Assembly (NCBI GenBank): GCA_018266875.1
Contig: JAFDZR010000014.1
Span: forward strand, 130,844-194,843
Direction of reading: 5' to 3'
Source of the DNA: Bacteroidota bacterium
GTDB lineage: Bacteria; Bacteroidota; Ignavibacteria; Tepidaquicellales; Tepidaquicellaceae
Length of the DNA: 64,000 bases
Shown piece by piece: positions 18,647 to 27,105 of this stretch; within the stretch, counting starts at the first letter, position 1; each line of letters begins with the position of its first letter. Below the pieces are notes generated by a model, which was given only the letters and a program-made list of their open reading frames with translations, did not search any database and had not been told where the DNA came from. Both the position numbers and the translations under genes were made by a program.

Positions 18647-19612
18647 TTATGTTTTATAATTTTTTAAATAATCCAGTATTTCTTTTATTGAAGCAGTAGC
18701 AATTGCTATCGATGTATCAGCTGCGCCATAATACATAATTAATTCATCTCCTTTTGTAATGACTCCGCATGGGAAAGTAACATCCGGAACGTCACCCACT
18801 CTTTCATATTCTTCCGATGGTCCGAAAACCCACTCATCACTTCTTCTTATGACTTTACATGGATCGTCAAGATCCAGTAACGCAAGCCCTAAACGATAGA
18901 GAGAACCTGCCGCAGTGGTTTTAACTCCGTGATAAATTATTAGCCATCCTTCTGATGTTTCAATGGGCTGCGGTCCGAGCCCGACTTTATATGCATCCCA
19001 CCAGCTACCTTTTCTTGCAGGCAGCAAAACGGCACTTTCTCCCCAGTGTTTCAGATCATTGGAAAATGATAACCATATATGTGCGTCCAGTAAATTACTG
19101 ACCGGAGACGGACGATGGAGTAATACCCATTTATCTTTAAACTTTCGCGGAAACAGTGAAGCATCTTTATCATCGGGCGGCATTATTGCTCCGTATCTTC
19201 TGAATGTTTCAAAATCTGTCGTAGTAGCAAGTGATACCAAAGGTCCGTTCTCTGAATAGGAAGTATAAGTCACTGCATAAGTGCTGTCTTCGTTTTCAAG
19301 TTTTACTATCCGCGGATCTTCTATTCCGTAAATATCTTCAGGATACTCATCCGGTTTTGGAAGAAATGTCGGGTGTTTGTCAATTTTCCAGTTTGTAAAT
19401 CCATCACTGCTTACCGCTTTACAAAGATGTGAGCTTCCCCGCATATCTTCGACTCTTATCAAAAGCAGAGTTTTGTCTTTATATATTACAGATGCTGCAT
19501 TAAAAACAGAATTAACTTTGTAATCCCACATTGATGCTGTCAGCACAGGATTTTTCTTATAACGTTTGAAAAGATTGCTTCCCTGAAAGGAATAATTCAT
19601 TTTATCAGTCAT
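18647..19612 (-). CDS. GH130 family glycoside phosphorylase/hydrolase
   Basis: A 321-residue five-bladed propeller enzyme of the GH130 type (beta-mannoside phosphorylases). Visible family marks are NPVLTASMWDYKVNSVFNAA, LLLIRVEDMRG, the catalytic-Asp motif YGIEDPRIVKL, SLFPRKFKDKWVLLHRP and WLIIYHGVK, ending with DVTFPCGVITKGDELIMYYGAAD. The length is typical. It is probably cytoplasmic, with no signal peptide. It is transcribed before, and 8 bases from, the GT4-toroid fusion, so they form an operon. Phosphorolysis versus hydrolysis and the linkage cleaved cannot be decided without subfamily comparison. Confidence 0.88.
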   Translation of the reverse strand: MTDKMNYSFQGSNLFKRYKKNPVLTASMWDYKVNSVFNAASVIYKDKTLLLIRVEDMRGSSHLCKAVSSDGFTNWKIDKHPTFLPKPDEYPEDIYGIEDPRIVKLENEDSTYAVTYTSYSENGPLVSLATTTDFETFRRYGAIMPPDDKDASLFPRKFKDKWVLLHRPSPVSNLLDAHIWLSFSNDLKHWGESAVLLPARKGSWWDAYKVGLGPQPIETSEGWLIIYHGVKTTAAGSLYRLGLALLDLDDPCKVIRRSDEWVFGPSEEYERVGDVPDVTFPCGVITKGDELIMYYGAADTSIAIATASIKEILDYLKNYKT

Positions 19613-19992
19613 GTTTTATTAAATTTTTAATTAAAATTTTTTCTGAATCCCTGAGAAAATAATAATTACTAATACTCTACATTAAATAATATTATCTTTT
19701 CGGATTTACTGGGAGGTTACTTTTTATAGGTATATTAAGATACCATATATATTAGTGAATGTCAAAATTATCGGTATATTAATCCGGTTAACATATTATA
19801 AAATCTAAATTTTTATTTATTAGAAATGAACCTCACCCGCTGTCTATTTCCGGAATCCGGATCAAAACTATTAAACTTTTACAATGCTTACAAAACCCTT
19901 CTGGTAAGCTTATATACAAAAGCCCCGTAAATTTTCATTTACAGGGCTTATTGTTTACAATAAAAATTAGTTTACAGATTTAAATCAAATTT
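19613..19992. other. Intergenic stretch: palindrome and terminator
   Basis: No gene is visible. GGTATATTAAGATACC at 19729-19744 is a short inverted repeat in the upstream region of the GH130 operon and could be an operator. The terminator of the barrel-protein gene is near the right end. Confidence 0.35.
19919..19950 (-). terminator. Rho-independent terminator after the 19993-20610 gene
   Basis: Read on the minus strand, AAGCCCTGTAAAT pairs with ATTTACGGGGCTT around a four-base loop and runs into TTT. It lies about 40 bases beyond the stop of the beta-barrel gene. Confidence 0.75.
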
Positions 19993-20610
19993 TTAGAACT
20001 TGAATTCTATTCCGCCTAATCCGGTAACAAAACTCCTTGTTCCGCCATCAAGAAAAACCATTTGATATTTAGTTTTCAACATTAGATCGACAGATTTACT
20101 TGCCTGAATTGTAAATCCCGGTCCGATATTGAATCCGACGTTTGTACTTGATTGTCTGTCAACATATGCAGCCCCTTCACCGTAAGCATCCTGCGAAAAT
20201 ATGTAGGCTCCTATTCCGGTTTCTAAAAAAAATGTAGATTTCAAATTACTTTTGGTAAAATAATAACGGGGTCCTGCTGATATTTCAAAATATTCCGAAT
20301 GCGGAGCATTAGGAACACTGGTACTAAGACTGTAATAACCTAAATTTGTATAAATCCCTAATTCCCTGTTCATTCTGACTGCAGCGTCAATGGCACCGCT
20401 GAAACCTGCCTGATAAGTATTTCCAAATTCACTTACCGGAAAAATACCACCGGCTAACGGACTTATAGTGAAAATTGGAAACTCGGATTTTTTTACTTTA
20501 ACCATTTCGTTTGATGCCGATAAACCTGAGACCTGTGCATTGCTGAGACCGGTTACAAAAAATACTGACATCAGCAGACAAGTAACTAATTTGTATATTT
20601 TCTTAAACAT
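19993..20610 (-). CDS. Outer-membrane beta-barrel protein (OmpA/OprF-like porin fold)
   Basis: A 205-residue protein with a signal peptide (LVTCLLMSVFFVTGLSNAQ, cleavage near residue 26). The mature part alternates hydrophobic and polar residues in beta strands, for example FSGAIDAAVRMNRELGIYTN, FEISAGPRYYFTK and FFLETGIGAYIF, and ends in the aromatic GLGGIEFKF expected for outer-membrane insertion by BAM. It fits the small outer-membrane beta-barrel family of Bacteroidota. Function is unknown. It has its own terminator and is the last gene of the envelope cluster that runs leftward. Confidence 0.75.
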   Translation of the reverse strand: MFKKIYKLVTCLLMSVFFVTGLSNAQVSGLSASNEMVKVKKSEFPIFTISPLAGGIFPVSEFGNTYQAGFSGAIDAAVRMNRELGIYTNLGYYSLSTSVPNAPHSEYFEISAGPRYYFTKSNLKSTFFLETGIGAYIFSQDAYGEGAAYVDRQSSTNVGFNIGPGFTIQASKSVDLMLKTKYQMVFLDGGTRSFVTGLGGIEFKF

Positions 20611-20772
20611 TTTTAACTCCTTCTTTCTTAAAAGAAACCATTATTGGTTTCCATGTAATACAAACTATACATTATAAAATGAATAATATATAATCCATAA
20701 GGATGAATAAGGGATGTCATCCATTTATAATGCATTAGATTTTTAACATATTTGAATTACTAAAATATTGAC

Positions 20773-20800
20773 AAAAAAAAAGGCAGTCATATGACTGCCC
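20773..20800 (-). terminator. Rho-independent terminator after the DUF4382-like lipoprotein gene
   Basis: The perfect 18-base palindrome GGCAGTCATATGACTGCC at 20782-20799, read on the minus strand, is followed by a run of T residues (20773-20781). It lies 19 bases past the stop at 20819. Confidence 0.88.
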
Positions 20801-20818
20801 TTTAATATTCAATATTAC

Positions 20819-21520
20819 TTAATCAGGTATTCCGTTCCTGTCATCATCTTTGAATGCTTTCAGACAGTTTTTAAAGTTATTCTTTATATTATTGTCTATA
20901 TCATTTGAATTTGCCGGATTTCCCGGATCCAGGTAAACGTCATTACTAATGAACCATATATACGGCTTTACGACAAGAGTAACATTGGTTGAGGTTTCAG
21001 AATTTACGGATATGTTAACCGGAAAATTAAGAATCTGATGAGCTGATTTGGAAGATCTGTAGACAAAGTAGTTACCAAGGTATCTGCCTTTTACTATGAC
21101 CGAATATCTTCCGTTTACATCTGCAAACTCTGGATCTGATATTGTTTCATTGTCATTAAGTTTATGGATCTCAAACTTAACCTTATCGTATTGTCCGTCC
21201 GGTATTGCTGCTGAACTTATCTGGTTGATCCCTGACCTCAGATCAAGAAATAGAATGTATGGTCCGACTTTGAAATTTGTCGAATCATGGTTGCTGTTTG
21301 AAACATTCAGCTTTATATCTTCAATTAATATTTTCACCGTATCCAGTATAAGAATGTTTTGTGAATCACCTGCTGAATCCTGAGAGCCCATTAAACTGAT
21401 ATTGAAATTATCTGTTTGATTTGTTACAGATGAATCACTGCAGGAATACAGTAAAGCAGTTGTAAATATAACTGCAAAAGTCAGAGCTGTTATTTTTTGT
21501 TTCATTTTCAGTATGTTCAT
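20819..21520 (-). CDS. DUF4382-like lipoprotein
   Basis: A 233-residue lipoprotein: signal peptide with lipobox LLYSC at residues 23-27, so the mature protein starts at Cys27 and should be anchored in the outer membrane or periplasm. The following region, NFNISLMGSQDSAGDSQNIL then VKILIEDIKLNVS and LDLRSGINQISSAAIPDGQYDKVKFEI, matches the DUF4382 pattern of a prealbumin-like beta domain. The C-terminus is acidic and Asn-rich (NDIDNNIKNNFKNC). An ATG six codons in would also leave a good signal peptide. The gene belongs to the leftward envelope cluster. Function is unknown. Confidence 0.75.
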   Translation of the reverse strand: MNILKMKQKITALTFAVIFTTALLYSCSDSSVTNQTDNFNISLMGSQDSAGDSQNILILDTVKILIEDIKLNVSNSNHDSTNFKVGPYILFLDLRSGINQISSAAIPDGQYDKVKFEIHKLNDNETISDPEFADVNGRYSVIVKGRYLGNYFVYRSSKSAHQILNFPVNISVNSETSTNVTLVVKPYIWFISNDVYLDPGNPANSNDIDNNIKNNFKNCLKAFKDDDRNGIPD

Positions 21521-21555
21521 ATAATTTTATATTTCGATTTATTTTTCGGGTAATT

Positions 21556-22902
21556 CTATTTTTTACCTTTACCCTTATTTTTTCCGTTGTTCTTGTTTCC
21601 ATTTTCCTTACCGTTGCTTTTGCCGCCATCTTCCTTTGCTCTGTTGTTATCGCCGTTATTTTTTAAATCATGCTTTTCATTATTCATGTTTCCATTATGC
21701 ATATCACCGTTGTTTCCTTTATGCATATCACCGTTGTTTCCATTATGCATATCACCGTTGTTTCCTTTTTTCATATTTTTATTGTTATCTTTCCCGTCAT
21801 TCTTATTCTTCTGTTCAGATCCTTTACCTTCAGAATTCCTTACATTCCATTCATCATATTCCCTGTAAGATTTTGGCATATTAACAAATGTTCTTTTTTT
21901 TCCTTTGCTAGTAAATTTTCTGAAATCCGGTGAATAGACATAATAATGTCCGCTGGAATATGTTACTTCATTATATTTTTTAACATGATGCAATTTTACC
22001 AGCTCAATATTTCCGCCGTAAATATTTTGTATTGTTTTTATATCGGGACCAATATTATTGACGGTATTATTGATAACAACAATACCTTCGGTTTCCGATA
22101 GATCTTTTATCAAAACCGGACTGCCGCCTTTATAATATAAAGCATTGTATTTATAAACTGCCGGTTCAAGAAAATACTTTTTATCTACTATTACATATTC
22201 ATTATCATTAATGACAGGAGACTTTATCACATTGTCGGTAAGATAAACCGAAGGAGGAAGTGGCGCCCAGGATACATAATCTGCATTCTGTTTCCAGTCA
22301 ACCCATGCCGGAGCCCATACTCTTCCCGGCACCCATAACCATCCGGCTGTAGGAGAATTCACCCATCTGCCGAAATGAGAAACTGTTTCCTCTTCAGGTG
22401 TCGGCGCTTTAAAATACCAGCCGGCATCAGTGTTAACCCATTGACCGTTTGTATAAGGCGTAAACACTGGTGACTCACCCGGGACAACCGATACACCTAA
22501 ACTCGCGGCCGGCTTCCAGACAAACACCATATTCTCATTTACAACTTCATTTGCTTTTGCTTCTTTAACTCCAATTAAAGAAGAAAGTGATGATAAGCAG
22601 TCATCCGGATTTCCGGACTCTGACCGGGCTGTATTCGGTTTCAAACCAATTTCCCCGGAGCGAACCTGTATCCATTCACCGTGAGGAGACAGCTGGTCAT
22701 AAAATTCCCGGTAATCTACCGTAGAAAGATCTTCATCTGTTTCCGAAATATCTTTATCGCCGATGGAAGCTGCTTCAGTATTTCCATCCTTCTCATCTTT
22801 TGAAATTACTTCATCCGCAGGTTTTGAGCAGGAAGATAAAATAAACAAGGACATGATCATGATTATTGATCCCAGTGATCTGAATATTTTTTTAGTTTTC
22901 AT
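21556..22902 (-). CDS. DUF6600-like lipoprotein with Asn/Gly/Lys-rich tail
   Basis: The best start is ATG 22902, giving a lipoprotein signal MKTKKIFRSLGSIIMIMSL with lipobox LSSC (Cys25); a further upstream start overlaps the next gene and is unlikely. The ~448-residue product has YREFYDQLSPHGEWI, FTPYTNGQWVNTDAGWYF, FGRWVNSPTAGWLWVPGRVW and DYVSWAPLPP, the Trp/Gly-rich pattern of the DUF6600 family. The C-terminal ~90 residues are low complexity: NGDMH-type repeats, then an NKNNGKNKGKGKK basic end. The tail is encoded by 24-bp tandem repeats. It is probably an envelope protein; the basic tail could contact nucleic acid or anionic glycans. Function is unknown. Confidence 0.8.
   Translation of the reverse strand: MKTKKIFRSLGSIIMIMSLFILSSCSKPADEVISKDEKDGNTEAASIGDKDISETDEDLSTVDYREFYDQLSPHGEWIQVRSGEIGLKPNTARSESGNPDDCLSSLSSLIGVKEAKANEVVNENMVFVWKPAASLGVSVVPGESPVFTPYTNGQWVNTDAGWYFKAPTPEEETVSHFGRWVNSPTAGWLWVPGRVWAPAWVDWKQNADYVSWAPLPPSVYLTDNVIKSPVINDNEYVIVDKKYFLEPAVYKYNALYYKGGSPVLIKDLSETEGIVVINNTVNNIGPDIKTIQNIYGGNIELVKLHHVKKYNEVTYSSGHYYVYSPDFRKFTSKGKKRTFVNMPKSYREYDEWNVRNSEGKGSEQKNKNDGKDNNKNMKKGNNGDMHNGNNGDMHKGNNGDMHNGNMNNEKHDLKNNGDNNRAKEDGGKSNGKENGNKNNGKNKGKGKK
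21689..21760. repeat. Three tandem 24-bp repeats inside the DUF6600-like gene
   Basis: Three copies at 21689-21712, 21713-21736 and 21737-21760 differ at only one or two bases (the ATTATG/CTTTATG position). Each encodes eight residues of the pattern NNGDMH(N/K)G. Being a multiple of three, copy change would keep the frame. Confidence 0.95.
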
Positions 22903-22936
22903 AACATTATGTTTTTTTGTTCTTTGTAAAATTCTT

Positions 22937-23428
22937 TTAAAATTTAAAATCCACGCCGACTTCCATCGAGTTAAAGTCAAAGTTTCCAAGACCAAACCTT
23001 GCAACTCCGGCGACATTCGGACTGAAGAAATACCTCATACCAGCTTGTCCCCATGTCCAGAAGCCATTTTCCTTTGGAGTACTTAAATTAGAAGTATAAA
23101 CACCCAGTACCAAACCGACGAAAGGAACAAATTTTCCAGTCCCAATTTGATTGAAATTAAAGTTAGCCTGTCCGCCAATAAATGTATTTGAATAATCCTG
23201 AGGTACATTACGGGATACATTTGAATATCTGAGCATTGCTCCCAGACCCAGAGTTGCAACGCCTGTGGTAATAACCTGATTTTCATAATTAAACCCTAAT
23301 GTGGTTGCACTGTTGTTTGGCCACAAACCGATAGTTCCGCCAATCAAGTTATCGCCGTTTCCTAACTGAGCATATGAAGTTGATATGCCGCTCATAATTA
23401 TTAATGCTGTGATGATTAATGTTTTCAT
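22937..23428 (-). CDS. Small outer-membrane beta-barrel protein
   Basis: A 163-residue protein with a clear signal peptide MKTLIITALIIMSGISTSYA (cleavage before Q21). The mature part is a run of amphipathic strands (IGGTIGLWPNNSATTLGFNY, TLGLGAMLRYSN, FVPFVGLVLGVYT, GWTWGQAGMRYFFS-type) and ends in the strand MEVGVDFKF with terminal Phe, the usual BAM recognition end. It resembles eight-stranded outer-membrane barrels. It lies 34 bases upstream of the DUF6600-like lipoprotein on the same strand. Function is unknown. Confidence 0.78.
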   Translation of the reverse strand: MKTLIITALIIMSGISTSYAQLGNGDNLIGGTIGLWPNNSATTLGFNYENQVITTGVATLGLGAMLRYSNVSRNVPQDYSNTFIGGQANFNFNQIGTGKFVPFVGLVLGVYTSNLSTPKENGFWTWGQAGMRYFFSPNVAGVARFGLGNFDFNSMEVGVDFKF

Positions 23429-23562
23429 TTTTTTTGTTTTAATTGTTTTAATTGTTGTTTGAAAAATTATGGATACTGTTGCATTGTAAAAATAGACCTT
23501 ATGTTTATATTTTAGAATCGCCCAAAGGAATGAAAAGAGGATTATGTACCCTATTATCAGAA

Positions 23563-24261
23563 TTAATTTCTGATAAGAGAGATGCTGTCGGTTATTGATT
23601 TGATTGTTCCGTCAGTCAAAGAGAAGTTTGCAACTTCGAGCCGGGAATGAAGGGCAAGTTTTTCAAGAATGTTGTGAACATGGCTTTTTACTGTGAAAGC
23701 CGATATTTTTAATTTATCCGCAATCTCCTTATTTGTTAATGCATCGCTGATCAGCTCAATTATTTCTTTTTCCCTTTTTGTCATGCGGACGGCATCTTTA
23801 ACTTTAACACTGCCTTTCCTAATGGCAAACTCAACGATCTGTGAAAACAGAGACTCTGTCATATGTTCAGGCAATACTTTCTGCCCTTCGGACACAGATC
23901 TTATTGTTGCAAGAAATTCATTAAGGGATGCATCTTTCAGTATGAAACCGCTGGCTCCTGCTTTTATAAACTGCAGAATATCGGTGTGTACTGGAACAAG
24001 GTCCATCACAATAACCCGGGCTTCCGGAAATTCTTTTTTAACAGTTTCCACCATGAGCAAACTATTCTGACTTCTCAGACCGATATCCAGAAGAATAACA
24101 TTTGGTTTAAGTTTCTGAATCTGGAGAATTGTACTTTCGCTGTTACCTGAAGCAGACACAATCTTAATGTCAACATACGGTTTGAGCAAAGCTGCCATAC
24201 CGCTTCTAAGGATCTTGTTATCTTCTATCAGCAGTAATCTTATTTTTTTTATATTTTTCAT
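23563..24261 (-). CDS. LuxR/NarL-type response regulator
   Basis: A 232-residue two-domain regulator. The receiver domain (1-125) has the acidic pair in LLIEDN, the phosphoacceptor Asp59 in VILLDIGLRS, and the conserved Lys in GFILKDAS. The C-terminal LuxR helix-turn-helix reads MTKREKEIIELISDALTNKEIADKLKISAFTVKSHVHNILEKL. It should activate or repress promoters when phosphorylated. No histidine kinase is nearby. It is a close paralogue of the regulator at 25049-25750; the HTH differs at few positions. It lies in the envelope cluster, which it may control. Confidence 0.92.
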   Translation of the reverse strand: MKNIKKIRLLLIEDNKILRSGMAALLKPYVDIKIVSASGNSESTILQIQKLKPNVILLDIGLRSQNSLLMVETVKKEFPEARVIVMDLVPVHTDILQFIKAGASGFILKDASLNEFLATIRSVSEGQKVLPEHMTESLFSQIVEFAIRKGSVKVKDAVRMTKREKEIIELISDALTNKEIADKLKISAFTVKSHVHNILEKLALHSRLEVANFSLTDGTIKSITDSISLIRN

Positions 24262-24295
24262 GATTATTTATTCAAAATTACATTCAATCAGCAAG

Positions 24296-24730
24296 TTATG
24301 TCTGTGTTTCTTCAACAGAATGTTCTTTTTTAATATCTATGTCTTTGTCGAACAATAATGTCATTTTTGAATATTGAACTTTCAGTAGTTTTAAATCATC
24401 CTCGCTGAGATCTTCAACATCAACCAGTCTGTTACTTGCGCCTCTGGTTGCGGCGATTATCTCATTAAGTTTAAGTTGTAAAGCAAGTGACTCTTTATTC
24501 TGAGCTCTCTGAATCAGAAACACCATAAGAAAAGTACTGATTGTAGTACCGGTATTTATCATCATTTGCCAGCTCTGGGAAAAACGAAAGAATGGTCCTG
24601 AAACACTCCAAATCAAAACTAAGGTCAGAGCAAGCATGAAAGCTGTCGTGCTGCCAGCAAAGGCAGACAATGTCTTAGCTAATTTTTCAAACCTGTTTCC
24701 GCTTGAGTTTTCTTTTTCTGTTTCAGCCAT
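24296..24730 (-). CDS. Low-affinity iron permease-like membrane protein
   Basis: A 144-residue protein with two membrane helices (FMLALTLVLIWSVSG and TTISTFLMVFLIQRAQN) matching the Iron_permease (PF04120) pattern: FAGSTTAFMLAL, GPFFRFSQSWQMMINTGTTI and FLIQRAQNKESLALQLKLNEII. In bacteria this family is common in stress-type clusters and iron transport has not generally been shown, so the name should be read as family only. The next gene upstream is the 49-residue membrane peptide, 6 bases away on the same strand. Confidence 0.85.
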   Translation of the reverse strand: MAETEKENSSGNRFEKLAKTLSAFAGSTTAFMLALTLVLIWSVSGPFFRFSQSWQMMINTGTTISTFLMVFLIQRAQNKESLALQLKLNEIIAATRGASNRLVDVEDLSEDDLKLLKVQYSKMTLLFDKDIDIKKEHSVEETQT

Positions 24731-24736
24731 TGTATT

Positions 24737-24886
24737 TTAGAGTACTTTTCTGCCCTGAATCAATCGGACTATCAGTATCACGATTGCAATGATCAGCAGA
24801 ATGTGAATAAAGCCGCCCATTGTATAAGATGAAACCATACCGAGTAACCAAAGAACAACGAGTATTATAAAAATTGTCCACAGCAT
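24737..24886 (-). CDS. Lmo0937-type small membrane protein (49 residues)
   Basis: A short gene: ATG at 24886, TAA at 24737-24739. The product starts MLWTIFIILVVLWLLGMVSS, continues YTMGGFIHILLIIAIVILIV, and ends RLIQGRKVL: two membrane helices around a Gly-Gly turn with a basic end. This is the pattern of the Lmo0937 family of small inner-membrane proteins, often found near general-stress genes. It lies 6 bases before the iron-permease-like gene, so the two are likely co-transcribed. Confidence 0.88.
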   Translation of the reverse strand: MLWTIFIILVVLWLLGMVSSYTMGGFIHILLIIAIVILIVRLIQGRKVL

Positions 24887-25048
24887 TTTAGATTCCTTTA
24901 TGTTTAATTTAAGTTAATTTTTATTTTTACAATGAATATTATAGATACACTTTACGAAAGTATATTTATATAAATTACAAAAACCGGAATTTATAAGGTA
25001 TAGTCTTTTAGATTGAAAAGTGGTCTAATCCGTTTGTTACTTCTGAGT

Positions 25049-25750
25049 TTAAATTCCGCTTTCATCCATTGAGGAAATGGAGTCCTGCAGATCAGTAAAT
25101 CCTTTATCAGAGTGAGCATAAGCGGATATCTCTATGCGGTTATGCATTGCGAGTTTTTCAAGAATATTGTGAACATGACTTTTGACAGTAAACGGAGACA
25201 GATGGAGCTTTTGCCCGATCTCTTTATTTGTCAAGCCGTCTGAGACAAGTTCAATTACCTGACGTTCCCTTTTTGTCATCCGGACTGACCTGATTATGAC
25301 GGATTCTTTGGGACCATTGACAGCTTCGTGCACTATCTGTGAAAAGAGCGAACCCATTAAATTAGACGGAAGAATTTTTTCTCCCTTAAAAACCGAGCGG
25401 ATTGTTTTGAGAAACTCACGGACACTTGCATTTTTTAGTATGAATCCGGAGGCTCCGGCTTTTACAAATTCAAAAATATCCTCCTGAACGGGGAAAAGAT
25501 CCATTACAATGAATTTCAATTCCGGATAATTCTTCTTCATGGATCTTACAAGCACAAGACTGTTCTTACTTTGAAGACCTAGATCGATCAGAATTATGTC
25601 AGGTTTTTTTTCAAGAATTACAGGATCAATTTTTACATTATCCTCAAGAGAGGCAACTACCCTCAGATCGGACTGCCCGTCAATCATTGCTGTAATTCCG
25701 TCCCTAAGCAGGCGGTTATCCTCAATAACGATAATGCGGATTTTCTTCAT
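25049..25750 (-). CDS. LuxR/NarL-type response regulator (paralogue)
   Basis: A 233-residue regulator with the same layout as the gene at 23563-24261. Acidic pair in VIEDNR, phosphoacceptor Asp56 in IILIDLGLQS, Lys in GFILKNAS, and an HTH MTKRERQVIELVSDGLTNKEIGQKLHLSPFTVKSHVHNILEKL. The two receivers share most core residues, so they arose by duplication. No sensor kinase is present, so an unlinked kinase must supply phosphate. It is the first gene of the leftward cluster; the 162 bases after its stop lead to the small membrane peptide. Confidence 0.92.
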   Translation of the reverse strand: MKKIRIIVIEDNRLLRDGITAMIDGQSDLRVVASLEDNVKIDPVILEKKPDIILIDLGLQSKNSLVLVRSMKKNYPELKFIVMDLFPVQEDIFEFVKAGASGFILKNASVREFLKTIRSVFKGEKILPSNLMGSLFSQIVHEAVNGPKESVIIRSVRMTKRERQVIELVSDGLTNKEIGQKLHLSPFTVKSHVHNILEKLAMHNRIEISAYAHSDKGFTDLQDSISSMDESGI

Positions 25751-25915
25751 GTATAAAATGATTTACTAAATTGCTTTATTTGGAATTTATGAATGTAAGT
25801 TAAAATAATTAAATCAGAATTAAAATTAAACACTCTTGATTAATATAGCATTTATTCCGGATCAGAGCTGATTCTTTTTTTAAAAGAGTCAGAAACAAAT
25901 ATGTTCTTAAATATT

Positions 25916-25959
25916 AACTTCAGATGAACTTCAGATGAACTTCAGATGAATTTCAGAAC
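25916..25959. repeat. Three 11-bp direct repeats (AACTTCAGATG) plus a degenerate fourth
   Basis: Perfect copies start at 25916, 25927 and 25938, then a variant AATTTCAGAAC at 25949. They lie in the divergent intergenic region between the response regulator at 25049-25750 and the Dus gene. An 11-base period is about one helical turn, which would place repeated protein contacts on one DNA face. A regulatory role is inference only. Confidence 0.75.
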
Positions 25960-26019
25960 TTTCAAAATCAGTTTATATTTATTTATTTTTAATTAGGATC
26001 ACAATGACTAAATTTAACC

Positions 26020-27024
26020 ATGAATGAATTTCAGAAAAATTTTTCGGGGAAGATCCTTCTCGCTCCAATGGAGGATGTTACCGAGCCGCCTTTCAGACTG
26101 ATCTGCAGAAGACTAGGCGCTGATATCGTTTATACTGAATTCATTTCTGCCGAAGGTCTTATCAGGGATGCGAGAAAAGCACGGGCGAAATTATTTTTTT
26201 ATGAAGAGGAAAGACCTGTCGCTATTCAGATATTCGGAGGGAATGACGAAGTACTCGTTCAGGCAGCTCAGATATCCGAAGATGCCGGTCCGGATTTTAT
26301 TGACATAAACTGCGGCTGCTGGGTAAAAGATGTCGCAATGAGAGGCGCAGGAGCCGGTCTGCTGAGAGACATTCCGAAAATGGCAAAGATCGCTGAATCG
26401 GTTCTTACGAATGTGAAACTTCCGGTAACATTAAAGACAAGACTCGGCTGGGACAGTGATTCCATTGTTATTGTCGAAGTCGCAAAGATCTTGGAAAGCA
26501 TCGGCATACAGGCGCTGACGGTTCACTGCCGTCTGAGAAATCAGGGCAATAAAGGCGATGCTGACTGGAGCTGGATAAAAAGAATTAAGGACGCCGGAGT
26601 ACAGATGCCGGTCATATTAAACGGAAATGTAAAGGATCACAACGATGTAAAAACCGCATTTGATAAATATGAAGCTGATGCAGTGATGATAGGACAGGCG
26701 GCAATTACAAATCCATGGATCTTCGGTCAGTCAAAGTTTTTTATGAAAAACGGATACGCTCCCGAAGAAACCACGGTTAAGGAAAAGACTGATATCTGCA
26801 TTGAGCATCTTAAACTTGCATGCGAACTCAAGGGAGAAGATCTCGGAGTTAGGGAATTCAGAAAACATTATTCCGGATATCTGAGAAATCTCAGAGATGT
26901 CAGCAAATTCAGACTTGAGCTTATGCAGTTCAATGATTTTAATTCCATTCAGGAAAAGATCATAAATTTCAGGGAAAGCTATACCGAATCTGAAGAAGTA
27001 CTTGATTTACCTCAAAGGCTCTGA
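26020..27024 (+). CDS. dus: tRNA-dihydrouridine synthase family protein
   Basis: A 334-residue FMN TIM-barrel enzyme that reduces uridine to dihydrouridine in tRNA. Marks are LLAPMEDVTEPPFR at the start, the active-site Cys region DINCGCWVKDVAMRGAGAGL, KTRLGWD, ILNGNVKD and MIGQAAITNPWIFGQ for FMN phosphate binding. The substrate-loop motif usually HGRTRxQxYxG here reads HCRLRNQGNKG, a divergent form, so it may belong to a phylum-specific branch. The length is usual for DusB-type enzymes. It stands alone; the next gene begins 81 bases later. Confidence 0.9.
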   Translation: MNEFQKNFSGKILLAPMEDVTEPPFRLICRRLGADIVYTEFISAEGLIRDARKARAKLFFYEEERPVAIQIFGGNDEVLVQAAQISEDAGPDFIDINCGCWVKDVAMRGAGAGLLRDIPKMAKIAESVLTNVKLPVTLKTRLGWDSDSIVIVEVAKILESIGIQALTVHCRLRNQGNKGDADWSWIKRIKDAGVQMPVILNGNVKDHNDVKTAFDKYEADAVMIGQAAITNPWIFGQSKFFMKNGYAPEETTVKEKTDICIEHLKLACELKGEDLGVREFRKHYSGYLRNLRDVSKFRLELMQFNDFNSIQEKIINFRESYTESEEVLDLPQRL

Positions 27025-27105
27025 GAAATCAAAGCAAAAAAGAATATACTGAGTCATCAGACAAAAAATTATCTGAAAAAGAATTTTTAAAATTAAATAA
27101 ACAAA

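Noticed and set aside
21587..21933. Several forward-strand frames opposite the DUF6600-like tail
   Set aside because: They are shadows of the 24-bp repeats, giving repetitive Phe/Pro/Ile products in more than one frame.
22903..23016. Longer start for the DUF6600-like lipoprotein
   Set aside because: It would overlap the upstream barrel gene in another frame and would bury the clear lipoprotein signal peptide.
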